Positions 1 to 8,587 of a stretch of DNA of 64,000 nucleotides are shown here, piece after piece (position 1 is the first letter of the stretch; each line of letters opens with the position of its first letter). The translations under genes were made by a program, and so were the position numbers. Below the pieces are notes generated by a model that saw only the letters and a program-made list of their open reading frames with translations, made no database searches and had not been told where the DNA came from. Source of the DNA: Pleionea mediterranea (GTDB lineage: Bacteria > Pseudomonadota > Gammaproteobacteria > Enterobacterales > Kangiellaceae); assembly GCF_003148745.1 (NCBI RefSeq), contig NZ_QGGU01000005.1, forward strand, positions 1-64,000. The letters are read 5' to 3'.

Positions 1-160
1 AACAATGTACAACGGCGTCAAAACGCTTATTGGCCTCCTCCAAAACTTGAACAAAGGCTTTAAAGTAACGTTCATCATGAAATATTGTTTGACGACCCCG
101 ACCACGATTCATTACGTGGTAGAAAGCGCCTTCATATTCTAGTCGTTCGGCTCTTGGCAT
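1..160 (-). CDS. REP-associated tyrosine transposase (RAYT, Y1_Tnp), 5' part only
   Basis: The minus strand from an ATG at 160 reads MPRAERLEYEGAFYHVMNRG, the classic N-terminus of IS200-like Y1 transposases of the RAYT type, including the HVMNRG motif. The frame stays open to the left edge (53 codons) and ends just before the HUH and catalytic tyrosine motifs would appear, so activity cannot be judged. RAYTs are single-copy-like HUH nucleases that mobilise short REP palindromes. The start codon directly abuts a tandem array at 161-419. REP-like palindromes with the GTAG foot are present at 47.8-57.8 kb, which are plausible substrates. Family assignment is strong; whether the gene is intact is unknown. 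Confidence 0.85.
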   Translation of the reverse strand, partial: MPRAERLEYEGAFYHVMNRGRGRQTIFHDERYFKAFVQVLEEANKRFDAVVHC

Positions 161-419
161 AAAGACAGTTTAGCAGAGAGTTAATATAAAACAATAATCC
201 TGACCCCTTATTACTCTATAAAGACAGTTTAGCAGAGAGTTAATACAAAACAATAATCCTGACCCCTTATCTTACTCTTATTACTCTGACCTTGGCATAA
301 AGACAGTTTAGCAGAGAGTTAATACAAAACAATAATCCTGACCCCTTATCTTACTTTCTGACCCCTTATCTTACTTGACCCCTTATCTTACTTTATAATC
401 CTGACCCCTTATCTTACTT
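161..419. repeat. tandem array upstream of the RAYT gene
   Basis: Three near-identical ~51-bp units beginning AAAGACAGTTTAGCAGAGAG start at 161, 220 and 299. They are followed by three shorter units of the CTGACCCCTTATCTTACTT type at 358-376, 377-393 and 396-419. The third long unit is preceded by CTTGGCAT at 291-298, a copy of the first codons of the RAYT gene, so gene-start sequence has been copied outward. Read on the minus strand the unit contains AAGGGGTCAGGATTATT, a sequence I associate with the region upstream of RAYT genes. The array could be promoter or leader duplication, or element-end sequence. Confidence 0.85.
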
Positions 420-544
420 TTTTTCTTCGACCAGAAAAAAAGTGGGTCGGGATTATTCTACATAGTATAAAGCCATCCCTTATATTTCAATGACTCCGTA
501 TATGCGTTAGTCCGTATATTCGCTTTATATATTTATTCACATAG

Positions 545-1138
545 CTAATAAGAAAAATAATCACTTTTCACTAGTTCATCAAACAACTTTCTTGCCAACA
601 CTTCATTTTTATCAACCCCCTCTCCAACCTTCAACATTTCAACCATAAAATACTTTGCAGTGTCACTTCCTTTTTCTGCACTTTTACTAAAATATTGATA
701 TGCTTTCTTTTTATCCACATCAACTGAAAGTCCATACCTATAAAAAACGCCGAGATTTTGATAGTCGGCTTGTGTATAGTTACCTATTTCTTTCTTCTCT
801 AATATTTCAATTGCAATTTTGGCAAAGAAACTAGCTTTTTTATTATTCTTTTTTCCATCCAAGCCCTTAACATGCCTCTCTACATTAAAATACACAGCAG
901 GTAGAAAGTTACTCAATGCACTCTCATCAATCAGACCCCAACCTTTTTGTATATCTACCTTAGTTACAATCAATGAAAATCCATAATCAAACTTTGAGTC
1001 AGAAGTCTCACATAAATTATTTTCGCAATACTCAATGATTTTTACATACTCACTTTCAGAAAACCATTTTCCCGTATACATACTTTTTTCAATAGGCATA
1101 TTTAATAAGCTAACAAAAAGCAAAATAGTAACTAACAT
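545..1138 (-). CDS. exported Sel1-like repeat protein
   Basis: A 197-residue protein with a hydrophobic N-terminus (about residues 1-17) consistent with export. The C-terminal part from about residue 125 holds two Sel1-like repeats: LGVFYRYGLSVDVDKKKAYQ with YFSKSAEKGS, then MLKVGEGVDKNEVLARKLFD. Sel1 repeats form alpha/alpha solenoids that bind other proteins; the partner is not evident. The middle (residues 20-120) is not recognised. The DNA is clearly more AT-rich than the oxyR region downstream and lies between a RAYT gene and a decayed gene, which suggests horizontally acquired DNA. GGGGAAACT precedes the ATG. A second Sel1 lipoprotein lies at 48638-49360, but the two are not close copies. 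Confidence 0.7.
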   Translation of the reverse strand: MLVTILLFVSLLNMPIEKSMYTGKWFSESEYVKIIEYCENNLCETSDSKFDYGFSLIVTKVDIQKGWGLIDESALSNFLPAVYFNVERHVKGLDGKKNNKKASFFAKIAIEILEKKEIGNYTQADYQNLGVFYRYGLSVDVDKKKAYQYFSKSAEKGSDTAKYFMVEMLKVGEGVDKNEVLARKLFDELVKSDYFSY

Positions 1139-1265
1139 AGTTTCCCCAGCATGTTACAAGTTTTTTGACCAACAGTTAACTCTCCTTTCGGACAATGAAT
1201 TGGTAAAACTGTAACACCATTAAGTAATTGATTTGGCTTTGAATTCATAAGAAGCAGAGGGTCGG

Positions 1266-1445
1266 TTATACATAGTTTAAAGCTCGCAAAGCTTGAGCCA
1301 TTAACTTATACCACTCCCAGTCTTGCTTAAACAGCTTCTTCATTGCCGCCACAACATAAGAAACGCCAGCTTCAGATAAGTCAAACTCCTGAAAAATCTC
1401 TTTGAGACTTAAGTCACCAATGTGTTGATTCAGATTTACAGGAAC
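1266..1445 (-). pseudogene. decayed gene 3' fragment with helix-turn-helix-like sequence
   Basis: In the 1139-1554 gap the minus strand has an open frame without a start codon, bounded by stops at 1446-1448 and 1266-1268. It contains IGDLSLKEIFQEFDLSEAGV, a pattern resembling the C-terminal helix-turn-helix of small transposases or regulators, and ends ALRALNYV. The sequence after the stop (TAACCGACCCTCTGC) resembles the segment at 448-470, where GTGGGTCGGGATTATTCTAC is followed by ATAGTATAAAGCC. This suggests two related element ends flanking the Sel1 gene. I infer a remnant of a mobile or RAYT-like gene; the family is not certain. Nothing else coding is evident in this gap. Confidence 0.4.
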
Positions 1446-1554
1446 TTAAGTGACCAAATCTTGATATATACTTTCATACTGACTTAACAACTTTCCGACG
1501 ATAACAACATTCGACTCGGCCAGGTTTTACAATCCGGCTGTCTTTATTTTCAGT

Positions 1555-1749
1555 TTAAGGCTCGTAACGATTCTCTTTTATCGGTGCCAGTAGTGCATAA
1601 AAAATCCATGCAAACCAGGATATAAAAATCATCGCCAGTAACCAGGCCAGCTTTTCGGTGCCAGATACTTTGCTGGAGGTAATCACAATTAAAAAAGGCA
1701 ATAACCAGATCAGTGCGATAAGAAAAATTAAAACGATACCCACTTCCAT
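1555..1749 (-). CDS. small PLDc_N-type membrane protein
   Basis: A 64-residue protein with two membrane segments (about residues 3-24 and 34-53) separated by the polar stretch SSKVSGTEKLAW, ending KENRYEP. The two-helix layout with WLLAMIF and WIFYALL matches the phospholipase D-nuclease N-terminal (PLDc_N) domain often found as a stand-alone inner-membrane protein of unknown role. AAGGAG lies six bases before the ATG, which fixes this start. It is followed in the same direction, after a short gap, by the decayed region, and preceded by another small membrane protein gene. No catalytic residues are visible. It is probably an inner-membrane accessory protein. Confidence 0.7.
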   Translation of the reverse strand: MEVGIVLIFLIALIWLLPFLIVITSSKVSGTEKLAWLLAMIFISWFAWIFYALLAPIKENRYEP

Positions 1750-1798
1750 TACTCACTCCTTAATAACGAATAACTGAATTTTTTATCCACCACTCAAC

Positions 1799-2107
1799 TT
1801 ATTGAGCGGTGGTTTGTTTAAACTGGCAAACGGGCAATTCTTGACGTTGTTTTAGTGACAGAACAGAAGCTTTGCAACCAAGGCCGCTTTCGGTAATTTG
1901 TCGTTCATACTCCAATTTCTCGGACTTGCATTCACACTGCAATCCTTCCAGTTTGTAGTCGCCTTCTAAAATCACATCGTCCAGTACAATTGGAGTGACT
2001 GGTATCAAATCATCACTGTTGGGGAACATTGCGTATATTCCAAGGGCAATCATGGTGATTAACACCACCGCAATTGCACCACCTAACAGCGCCACTATTA
2101 CTCTCAT
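1799..2107 (-). CDS. small membrane-anchored protein of unknown function
   Basis: A 102-residue protein with one N-terminal membrane helix (about residues 3-27) and a polar remainder, probably periplasmic. Four cysteines (QCECKS, LGCKAS, PVCQF) suggest disulphides or metal binding. GGAGAGAAT directly precedes the ATG at 2107. It lies 49 bases upstream of the PLDc_N gene on the same strand, so the two may be co-transcribed. I do not recognise a family. Confidence 0.6.
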   Translation of the reverse strand: MRVIVALLGGAIAVVLITMIALGIYAMFPNSDDLIPVTPIVLDDVILEGDYKLEGLQCECKSEKLEYERQITESGLGCKASVLSLKQRQELPVCQFKQTTAQ

Positions 2108-2191
2108 ATTCTCTCCAGTGGTTAACTTAAAGCATTTTTAACTTTTAAATTAACTGTCTAATTATAATTTTTACTTACAGTTTCTATACAC

Positions 2192-2230
2192 GATTTCTAT
2201 TTAAGATTTCTATTTAAGATTTCTATTTAT
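2192..2230. repeat. 13-bp tandem repeat, three copies
   Basis: GATTTCTATTTAA is repeated head to tail three times (the last copy ends in T) in the gap between the small membrane protein gene and oxyR. Confidence 0.9.
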
Positions 2231-2279
2231 GCGTTTTATCGAATGTTGTATCGATTACCGAATGCTGTCGACTGAACAT

Positions 2280-3182
2280 TCATTTTAGCGTTAACAGCTT
2301 TTCAGCCAGTAACCCGATATTACGATAACACTGTGCACGGAAACTGGTTTTGCGCCAGATAAAGCCTATTTGACGCTCAGCGTTTTCAAACGGCATATCC
2401 AGCGCAATCAAATGGGTGTTTTTAAGCAAGCCGGCTTCTATTGCCATATCCGGTAAAAAACTTAAACCTTCACCGTCTTCCAGCATGGTTACCAGTGTCG
2501 TCAGACTGGTGGCTTCAAACGGGTGAATTTTTTCTGTTTTCGATAAGCGACAGGCCTCCAGCGCATGGCCTCTTAAACAATGCTCTTTTTCCAGCAGCAT
2601 CAGGCTGCCGTCGGGCACCTGTGTAAAATCTTTTAACTTTTCCAGATCTTTTTTCAGCTTGTTGTGGGCCACCAGCTTAAAGCGATCTTTGCCCACGTTC
2701 ATCACATGGAAGGAGCCGGTATCAATTGGTAATGCCAAAATCGCCACATCTATCTCGCCTTTTTCCAGCTGTGACATTAATTGGGCTGTAGTATCTTCAA
2801 CGAGACGAAGTCGTAAACGGGGGTATTCCTGTCGGCTGGCTTTTGCCAGACGCGGCAGTAAGAAAGGTGCAATGGTGGGAATACAGCCCAGTCGAACATC
2901 GCCCGCCATGACATCACCGTCTGCTTCAATCAACTTAATCATGTTGATGGATTGATCGATGATCATTCGCGCCTGCTCAACCACCAACTCGCCCATGGCA
3001 GTAAACATCAGCTTGCGGTTATCACGTTCGATCAATTGCTGCCCCACCAACTCTTCCAGATTATTGATGGCCACCGACAGGGTCGACTGACTGATATGAC
3101 AGGCCTCGGCTGCGCGATTGAAGTTTTGCTCTTTATGCACCGCCAACAGGTATTGCAACTGTTTGATACTGGGTAGATTCAT
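2280..3182 (-). CDS. oxyR: hydrogen-peroxide-sensing regulator OxyR
   Basis: A 300-residue LysR-family regulator. The N-terminal winged helix-turn-helix covers about residues 1-62 (FNRAAEACHISQSTLSVAIN), followed by a linker helix and a periplasmic-binding-like sensor domain from about residue 90. The redox pair is present as CLRGHALEAC, Cys202 and Cys211, with the same nine-residue spacing as Cys199/Cys208 of E. coli OxyR; length also matches. In the family, peroxide oxidises the pair to a disulphide and the tetramer activates catalase, peroxiredoxin and related genes. No such target is adjacent. A perfect 11-bp inverted repeat just upstream (3187-3229) suggests autoregulation. A GCS2 glutamate-cysteine ligase relative lies further upstream on the same strand, a possible but unproven redox link. 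Confidence 0.93.
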   Translation of the reverse strand: MNLPSIKQLQYLLAVHKEQNFNRAAEACHISQSTLSVAINNLEELVGQQLIERDNRKLMFTAMGELVVEQARMIIDQSINMIKLIEADGDVMAGDVRLGCIPTIAPFLLPRLAKASRQEYPRLRLRLVEDTTAQLMSQLEKGEIDVAILALPIDTGSFHVMNVGKDRFKLVAHNKLKKDLEKLKDFTQVPDGSLMLLEKEHCLRGHALEACRLSKTEKIHPFEATSLTTLVTMLEDGEGLSFLPDMAIEAGLLKNTHLIALDMPFENAERQIGFIWRKTSFRAQCYRNIGLLAEKLLTLK

Positions 3183-3186
3183 TTTT

Positions 3187-3229
3187 ATATTCGATAATTT
3201 ATATTATGGCTATCTATTTTATCGAATAT
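3187..3229. promoter_or_regulatory. candidate OxyR autoregulatory operator
   Basis: ATATTCGATAA (3187-3197) and its exact reverse complement TTATCGAATAT (3219-3229) are 32 bp apart start to start, about three helical turns, five bases upstream of the oxyR ATG. LysR-type regulators typically bind such dyads on the same helix face. The function is inferred from position and symmetry. Confidence 0.6.
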
Positions 3230-3334
3230 TGCAGCAATGAGAAACCATCAGCCAAACGGCAGTCAAAAATAGGCGAGTTTAGGAATGAAATTTTGGTAGA
3301 AGGCTCAGATAGGAAAATCTAGAAAAACACCGGC

Positions 3335-4348
3335 TCAAGTAACGGGGACGGCGTAAAACAGACAATCGCTTAAAGCAATATCCGCCCGCGATGTGGCCAT
3401 AAACAGTTGCAACCGGCTTTTTGCCAACAGACGATTGTTGTCGTCGCGCTCAAACATATCGTTAATCACATTAATGCCCTTATCATTCATCGCCTGTAAA
3501 CTGTCGGTCATTTTAGGGTGCAGCCAACCAAGGCAGGTGCCGGGTTCAATGGGGTGCTGGTTTAATTGTTCAATACGCGTCAGCAATGTAATGCCCACAT
3601 CCGGCTCGGCACTGTCACCGTAACAGAGTGACACTCCTTCTCGCGCGGTTACCCGAATCGGCTGAACAAAAACCTGCAATTTATCATCCGCCAGAGCCGT
3701 TAAATCCGGACACTCGACAAAGGCTTTCAGTCCATGGATGGCCAATTGATGTGATTCTGATTCTTTGGCACCGCCGCACTCAATGGTTACCACCGGGCAA
3801 TTAAAATTTTGTTCCATCAGTGCGCCCACACTCAGGTGTGTGATGATCAGTTTTGATGTAAACAAGCCGGCAATTTTTTTAATCGACGATTGATCACTCA
3901 CCGCCACAGCAAACGAAGGACTACTGCCTGACGTATTGTGCAAATCAATCACCGCTTCAGGTTTTCGATCACGAATGTAACCGGTAATATTTTGCGCCAG
4001 CTCACTGACCCTGTCGTGGGTATTGGTTAATCCAAAACGACGGTTCAAATCAAATTCACCGGGCATAAACCTATGAGTAAACATAGGTTCCTGTCGTGCT
4101 GCCCGAACCGACGAAATAATCAAAGCGACATTGGTCGCCGGAGCCTGTTCTGTTAATGCATTTTTTAAATATTCATAAGCGGCGATCAAACCCGAAGGCT
4201 CGTTACCATGAACCAACGCACTCACCACCCGACAACGGGAAGAATCCTTACCCTTAACTTCAACCACGGTGGCTCTGGGCATCTCAAACAGCCAACTGTG
4301 CAAGGTTTCGGGTAAATCCAGATCATCGGCTTGAATGATATTTAACAT
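3335..4348 (-). CDS. succinylglutamate desuccinylase/aspartoacylase-family M14 hydrolase
   Basis: A 337-residue zinc hydrolase of the AstE/AspA branch of the M14 carboxypeptidase superfamily. Zinc ligands are visible as HGNE (His47, Glu50) and the later histidine in IDLHNTSG (His137). FDLNRRF supplies the family substrate-binding Asn-Arg pair, and VTIECGG carries the likely catalytic glutamate. The C-terminal part (about 225-337) looks like the family's extra beta domain. These enzymes remove acyl groups from amino acids (N-acetylaspartate, N-succinylglutamate); which substrate applies here is not decidable. No arginine-succinyltransferase pathway genes are adjacent, so AstE itself is unlikely. 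GAGGTGTC precedes the ATG. It follows the GCS2 ligase gene on the same strand by 82 bases and is probably co-transcribed with it. Confidence 0.8.
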   Translation of the reverse strand: MLNIIQADDLDLPETLHSWLFEMPRATVVEVKGKDSSRCRVVSALVHGNEPSGLIAAYEYLKNALTEQAPATNVALIISSVRAARQEPMFTHRFMPGEFDLNRRFGLTNTHDRVSELAQNITGYIRDRKPEAVIDLHNTSGSSPSFAVAVSDQSSIKKIAGLFTSKLIITHLSVGALMEQNFNCPVVTIECGGAKESESHQLAIHGLKAFVECPDLTALADDKLQVFVQPIRVTAREGVSLCYGDSAEPDVGITLLTRIEQLNQHPIEPGTCLGWLHPKMTDSLQAMNDKGINVINDMFERDDNNRLLAKSRLQLFMATSRADIALSDCLFYAVPVT

Positions 4349-4430
4349 GACACCTCGTTCGTTATTAAACGGTTACTTTTATTTATTGACCAGCACTGTA
4401 TTCATTGACCAGAACGGTTTTATTCAAACA

Positions 4431-5918
4431 TTATTTTTTAACGGACCAGCTTCCCACCGGAACTTCCGTTGCTTGTTGTCGTATGTAATGCTCCAGCATC
4501 GAACGGCAGGCTTGTTCGCGATCGTTGTGTTCAGAAAAAACATCCACCATCTGCTTTTGCCAACGCGCGCCTGTCATTTTATTTTCGAGTCGCTCCGTGA
4601 TTATCGACAAATATTTTTTGACTTCGTCAGGTGCAATACCCAACTGCAGCAAACCGCGTTCCGCCACCGGCATCATGGCCCATAACACATCCATGATTGC
4701 CATTTCTTTTGCCTGATGTTTTTTAGGATCGGTCCAGACAATGGAAGCATCCAGCCCATGTTGTGCTGCGCGATAAAAATTATATTCCGCAAATCGAAAC
4801 GGCATTACGGCCATAAAGTCCCGAATGGAATCTTTTAAACCTATGGCAAGTCCTGTGGCAAAGGCCGCATTCGCGCACATATCAATATGGGTAGGCCCTG
4901 CTGCTAACGCACGCATTTCAATTCGTACATGCCCGCCCTGGCTGTCGCAATACACAGGTCGGTTCCATGGCCAGGTTGTTCCCAGATGCAACGCCAGTTC
5001 TTCATGTTTTGGTGTTTTTCCGGCGGCGAAAATCGATTCCGGATTTTCGTCCGATAAAATGGGAAAAATAGGTGGAAATAACGCTACGGTTTCCGCAAAC
5101 AACTCCCAGGCGTCGTCGCGTACCCAGCCATGGCCAAAGGTCACCCGAGATGGCTCTCGCCAGTCGACGGTATTGCGTGAACGACTGTCAATCGACTGTT
5201 TAAATAACGCAATGCGTGTTTCGTCCCATAATTTTTTTTGCAATAAAATAGGTGAGTTGGCCGACACCGCAACGGCTAAACAGGAGGTCAGCTGAATCGC
5301 ATTAAATACGTCGGCAAAGTCCTCGTGCTCAACCATCAAGTGAAATTGAAACGAAGTATTGGCACCCTCCAAAGCAACATGTTCACTGGTAAGAAACAGC
5401 TCTTCGTCTCCCCGAATATGCACTTTAAAATGTTCACCGCGCATTTTAAATAACTGTTCGGATAAGGATCGGTAACGGGGTAGATCGGTCATTGATTGAT
5501 GCGATAAATCCTGATGCATTAAGGTCGGCAGAATACCAATGGGGATAATTCGTGCATCAAAGGCTTCGGCACTTTGACGCAGCCGCGACATATAACCATC
5601 CATCTGCGCTTGAAGTTGACTGAAAGCATTGGCCGCTAACGGAACCGGATCGTAATTAATTTCTAAATTAAATTTGTTCAGCTCCACCGTATAGTTTTCG
5701 ACCTTGGTATGATCGATTAGCTGGGTGTTAATTGGTAAAACGTGACCCTTTGCATCTATGATGTAGTTTTCCAGCTCGGCGCCAATTTTTTTTGCACCCT
5801 GACCAAAACCCGGTGATTTAATTTGTGTTTTTAACACATCCAGTGATTGATAGAGTCGCTCGGAAAACTCGGCAAAGTCATGCTCGGTAAAATTTTCCTG
5901 ATCAATTTCCAGTCCCAT
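4431..5918 (-). CDS. GCS2-family glutamate-cysteine ligase-like enzyme
   Basis: A carboxylate-amine ligase of the GCS2 (PF04107) type, about 495 residues. Family features are IGAELENYI near the N-terminus (the ATP/metal-binding glutamates), a central LEGANTSFQFHLM strand pair with QFH, and HLGTTWPWNRPVY followed by VRIEMRALAAGPT towards the C-terminus. GCS2 enzymes join glutamate to an amine such as cysteine using ATP. Whether this one makes gamma-glutamylcysteine or another product is not visible. The open frame continues to a TTG at 5990, but the ATG at 5918 has AGAGGA seven bases upstream and is the better start. The M14 acylase gene follows closely on the same strand, suggesting a shared amino-acid or thiol-related role. 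Confidence 0.75.
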   Translation of the reverse strand: MGLEIDQENFTEHDFAEFSERLYQSLDVLKTQIKSPGFGQGAKKIGAELENYIIDAKGHVLPINTQLIDHTKVENYTVELNKFNLEINYDPVPLAANAFSQLQAQMDGYMSRLRQSAEAFDARIIPIGILPTLMHQDLSHQSMTDLPRYRSLSEQLFKMRGEHFKVHIRGDEELFLTSEHVALEGANTSFQFHLMVEHEDFADVFNAIQLTSCLAVAVSANSPILLQKKLWDETRIALFKQSIDSRSRNTVDWREPSRVTFGHGWVRDDAWELFAETVALFPPIFPILSDENPESIFAAGKTPKHEELALHLGTTWPWNRPVYCDSQGGHVRIEMRALAAGPTHIDMCANAAFATGLAIGLKDSIRDFMAVMPFRFAEYNFYRAAQHGLDASIVWTDPKKHQAKEMAIMDVLWAMMPVAERGLLQLGIAPDEVKKYLSIITERLENKMTGARWQKQMVDVFSEHNDREQACRSMLEHYIRQQATEVPVGSWSVKK

Positions 5919-6197
5919 TAACCGTCCTCTTTTTTGTTTTAAGCCAATACCCAGATGATGCAGTAAACAATAGGTTTTGTATTTAGCCAAGCTTTATTAA
6001 AGCCAAACTCTTAACTATCATCCGTCGAGCGAAGCACTGCCCCAGACAAGACAAGTTTTTGAAACAGACAATGTTTGCCTGCAGGCTCTGATTATAGCCT
6101 AACGGTTTTTCAGTCAGTTTCACACCCTGAGTTTAGTATGCAGAATGGATTAACTTTTGCTACAGTTATGACAGGCCTACCAACCGGAATACAGCCC

Positions 6198-6575
6198 ATG
6201 GACTTAACAAGTGATCGACGGCAGTTTCAACGCATTAATTTTGACAGGCAGGCTCACTTAACACTGGCTGATCAATCGTTAGTGTGTGAAATCATTGATC
6301 TGTCGCTGCATGGCGCGCTGGTGAATTTATCCGACTCAAAAATGGCTGAAAGCAGTTTAATAAATCAGACCGGACAGCTCACGTTTCACCTGGGTGATAA
6401 AGATCACAGCATCAATATGACGGTCACCGTTAGCCACCATGAGCAACAAAATGTCGGGCTGGAATGCACCGACATTGATCTCGACAGCATCAGTCATTTA
6501 CGGCGCATGATCGAATTGAATACCGGCGACAGCCAGCTTTTAAAACGCGAATTTGCCGCCTTACTCAATCCCTGA
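6198..6575 (+). CDS. single-domain PilZ protein
   Basis: About 125 residues, essentially one PilZ domain. The c-di-GMP-binding signature is complete: RRQFQR near the N-terminus and DLSLHG (the D/NxSxxG motif) about 30 residues later. PilZ proteins bind cyclic di-GMP and pass the signal to motility, polysaccharide or secretion targets. No target is adjacent. The frame is open back to 6075 (TTG), but residues before MDLTSD do not look like protein of this family. I therefore take the ATG at 6198; its ribosome-binding site is weak (GGAATACAGCCC). A second, larger PilZ protein lies at 8588-11080. Confidence 0.8.
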   Translation: MDLTSDRRQFQRINFDRQAHLTLADQSLVCEIIDLSLHGALVNLSDSKMAESSLINQTGQLTFHLGDKDHSINMTVTVSHHEQQNVGLECTDIDLDSISHLRRMIELNTGDSQLLKREFAALLNP

Positions 6576-6672
6576 GGTACTTTTATAAATTATTTATTCC
6601 TTATATGCATGAAGTATTATTCGATCTGGCAGCAATATGAAAAGAACACAACTTAAGAGGTCAGTCGATATT

Positions 6673-6939
6673 TTAAAACCATGAATTCAAAAACAGATTA
6701 ACATCTACGTTTCTATCATTGTCTCTGTTTCGCCTTTTTCGGCGACCTTCTTTTCCAAGAGCCGAAAAGAAGGCAAAAGGCCCTACGCTCCAACAATTAA
6801 GCCCTGCGGGTTCCTCAAAATCACTCATACCTGTCAACACACCGTTATTGACAGCCTTCCATGGCTGACAATAACTTCCACTGGCGTCCATGCCAGTGGA
6901 TGTGTGCGGTATGAATGATTTTGAGCTTAATTGAGTCAC
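6673..6939. repeat. structured intergenic element with nested hairpins
   Basis: The 6576-7127 gap has no convincing gene but is rich in inverted repeats. CGCC/GGCG pair at 6731-6744. CCTTCTTTTC pairs with GAAAAGAAGG (6746-6755/6764-6773, perfect 10 bp). TTGACAGCC pairs with GGCTGACAA (6848-6856/6863-6871, one mismatch). TCCACTGGC pairs with GCCAGTGGA (6877-6885/6892-6900, perfect). An 88-codon minus-strand frame runs through the region, but the hairpins explain its conservation better than a protein does. It resembles a dispersed structured repeat; no second copy is present in this window. Confidence 0.5.
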
Positions 6940-7127
6940 TCTAAAACCAAAAAAAACATCTATGAAAAAACTATACCACCTGTTTACCTAGTGCTATTTA
7001 AATTGGCACTGTAAGATCAAACCAAAATTTTTACGCTTATATTGCCTTATAAATCGAACACGTTAAAACGCGTTATGACTGGATTTACTTATAGATTCGA
7101 TTAACCAAGCCCCCAACAATCACATGA

Positions 7128-8489
7128 TTAACTCAGGTATTGCAGGGCTTCTTCGAGACGCTTAACCCCTATCAACTCCATGCCATCTACGGGTGTTTTC
7201 GGTAAGTTACCATGAGGGATTATCGCTCGTTTGAATCCGTGCTTTTCTGCTTCCTTGAGTCGTTCCTGCCCATTCGGTACCGGGCGAATTTCGCCGGCCA
7301 GGCCCACTTCGCCAAATACGATTAAATCCTGCTCCAAAGGACGGTTTTTCAGGCTTGAAATCACCGCACTGACCAGTGCAAGATCGGCACTGGTTTCCAT
7401 CACCCGAACGCCGCCCACCACATTAACAAATACATCCTGATCATAAGTGGCAATGCCGCCATGGCGGCTTAATACTGCCAATAACATTGCCAACCGGTTT
7501 TGATCCAGACCAACGGTCACTCGCCGCGGATTACCAAGGTGGGTTTCATCCACCAGCGCCTGCACTTCCACCAGAATTGGCCGGGAACCTTCCCAGGTCA
7601 CCATTACCACACTGCCAGAAACACGCTGTTCAAAGCGGGATAAAAAGATAGCCGATGGGTTTTTAACTTCTTTTAATCCGGCTTCGGTCATGGCAAACAC
7701 ACCCAGCTCGTTCACCGCACCAAAGCGGTTTTTTACCGCTCGAAGTATTCGGTAACGACCGTCGCGCTCGCCTTCAAAATACAACACCGCATCCACCATA
7801 TGCTCAAGTACCCGCGGGCCGGCAAGTGCGCCATCTTTGGTCACATGCCCCACCATAAACAGCGCCACATTGTGCTGTTTGGCGTAACGCACCAGTACCG
7901 CCGCGCTTTCTCGAACCTGCGCCACACCACCCGGTGCCGACTGCAACTGCTCGGTGTAAATGGTTTGAATCGAATCCACCACCATTATTTTCGGCTGTTC
8001 GATTTTTGCCTGCGCTAAAATCGACTCCACCTGTGTTTCCGTCAACAGTTTTAAAGCATCGCCATTCAACCCTAGTCTCTGGGCCCGCATGGTGACCTGT
8101 TGCAACGACTCTTCCCCTGTTACATAAAGAGTTTTCTGCTGCTGACTTAACAGGCACATGGCCTGCAGTAAGATGGTGGATTTACCAATGCCCGGATCAC
8201 CACCAATTAAAATCACCGAGCCGGGCACCAGCCCGCCGCCCAATACCCTGTCAAGCTCGGTCAGTTGGGTACCCACTCTGGGTACTTCCTGCAAGTCCAC
8301 TTCGGCCATGGTATGCACTCGCGTCTGCTCACCGGCGTAGCCAGAAAATCGCTCTGAACGGGATGACTTGGCAACCTGTGCCTGCTCCACGAGGGTGTTC
8401 CATTCACCACAGTCATTACACTGCCCGGCCCACTTTGGCTGAGCTGCGCCACAAGCATTGCAAACGAACTGAATTTTACTTTTAGCCAT
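7128..8489 (-). CDS. radA: DNA repair and recombination protein RadA
   Basis: RadA/Sms, a RecA-related helicase that drives branch migration of recombination intermediates. In order: a C4 zinc finger (Cys10, Cys13, Cys24, Cys27), a RecA-like ATPase core with Walker A GGDPGIGKST, the diagnostic KNRFG motif (VKNRFGAVNELG), and a C-terminal Lon-like domain (about residues 285-453). The length, about 453, matches the family. The upstream TTG at 8492 is one codon earlier, but the ATG at 8489 with GAGA ahead of it is preferred. It is divergent from the double-PilZ gene, separated by 98 bases. Gene identity is secure. Confidence 0.97.
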   Translation of the reverse strand: MAKSKIQFVCNACGAAQPKWAGQCNDCGEWNTLVEQAQVAKSSRSERFSGYAGEQTRVHTMAEVDLQEVPRVGTQLTELDRVLGGGLVPGSVILIGGDPGIGKSTILLQAMCLLSQQQKTLYVTGEESLQQVTMRAQRLGLNGDALKLLTETQVESILAQAKIEQPKIMVVDSIQTIYTEQLQSAPGGVAQVRESAAVLVRYAKQHNVALFMVGHVTKDGALAGPRVLEHMVDAVLYFEGERDGRYRILRAVKNRFGAVNELGVFAMTEAGLKEVKNPSAIFLSRFEQRVSGSVVMVTWEGSRPILVEVQALVDETHLGNPRRVTVGLDQNRLAMLLAVLSRHGGIATYDQDVFVNVVGGVRVMETSADLALVSAVISSLKNRPLEQDLIVFGEVGLAGEIRPVPNGQERLKEAEKHGFKRAIIPHGNLPKTPVDGMELIGVKRLEEALQYLS

Positions 8490-8587
8490 CAATCTCTACT
8501 TAATAAATACGATAAGGTACTGAATTATCTGAAATTTGCACTACAATTGTTGATAGAATCCGGATTCCAATTACACAGGACACAACC

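Noticed and set aside
161-419. CRISPR-like array
   Set aside because: Units are contiguous with no unique spacers of constant length, and no cas gene is near. It is a tandem repeat at a RAYT gene start.
4431-5990. Longer N-terminus of the GCS2 protein
   Set aside because: It would start at a TTG without a ribosome-binding site; the ATG at 5918 has AGAGGA.
6673-6939. 88-codon minus-strand protein
   Set aside because: The frame coincides with nested hairpins and has no family, signal or ribosome-binding site.
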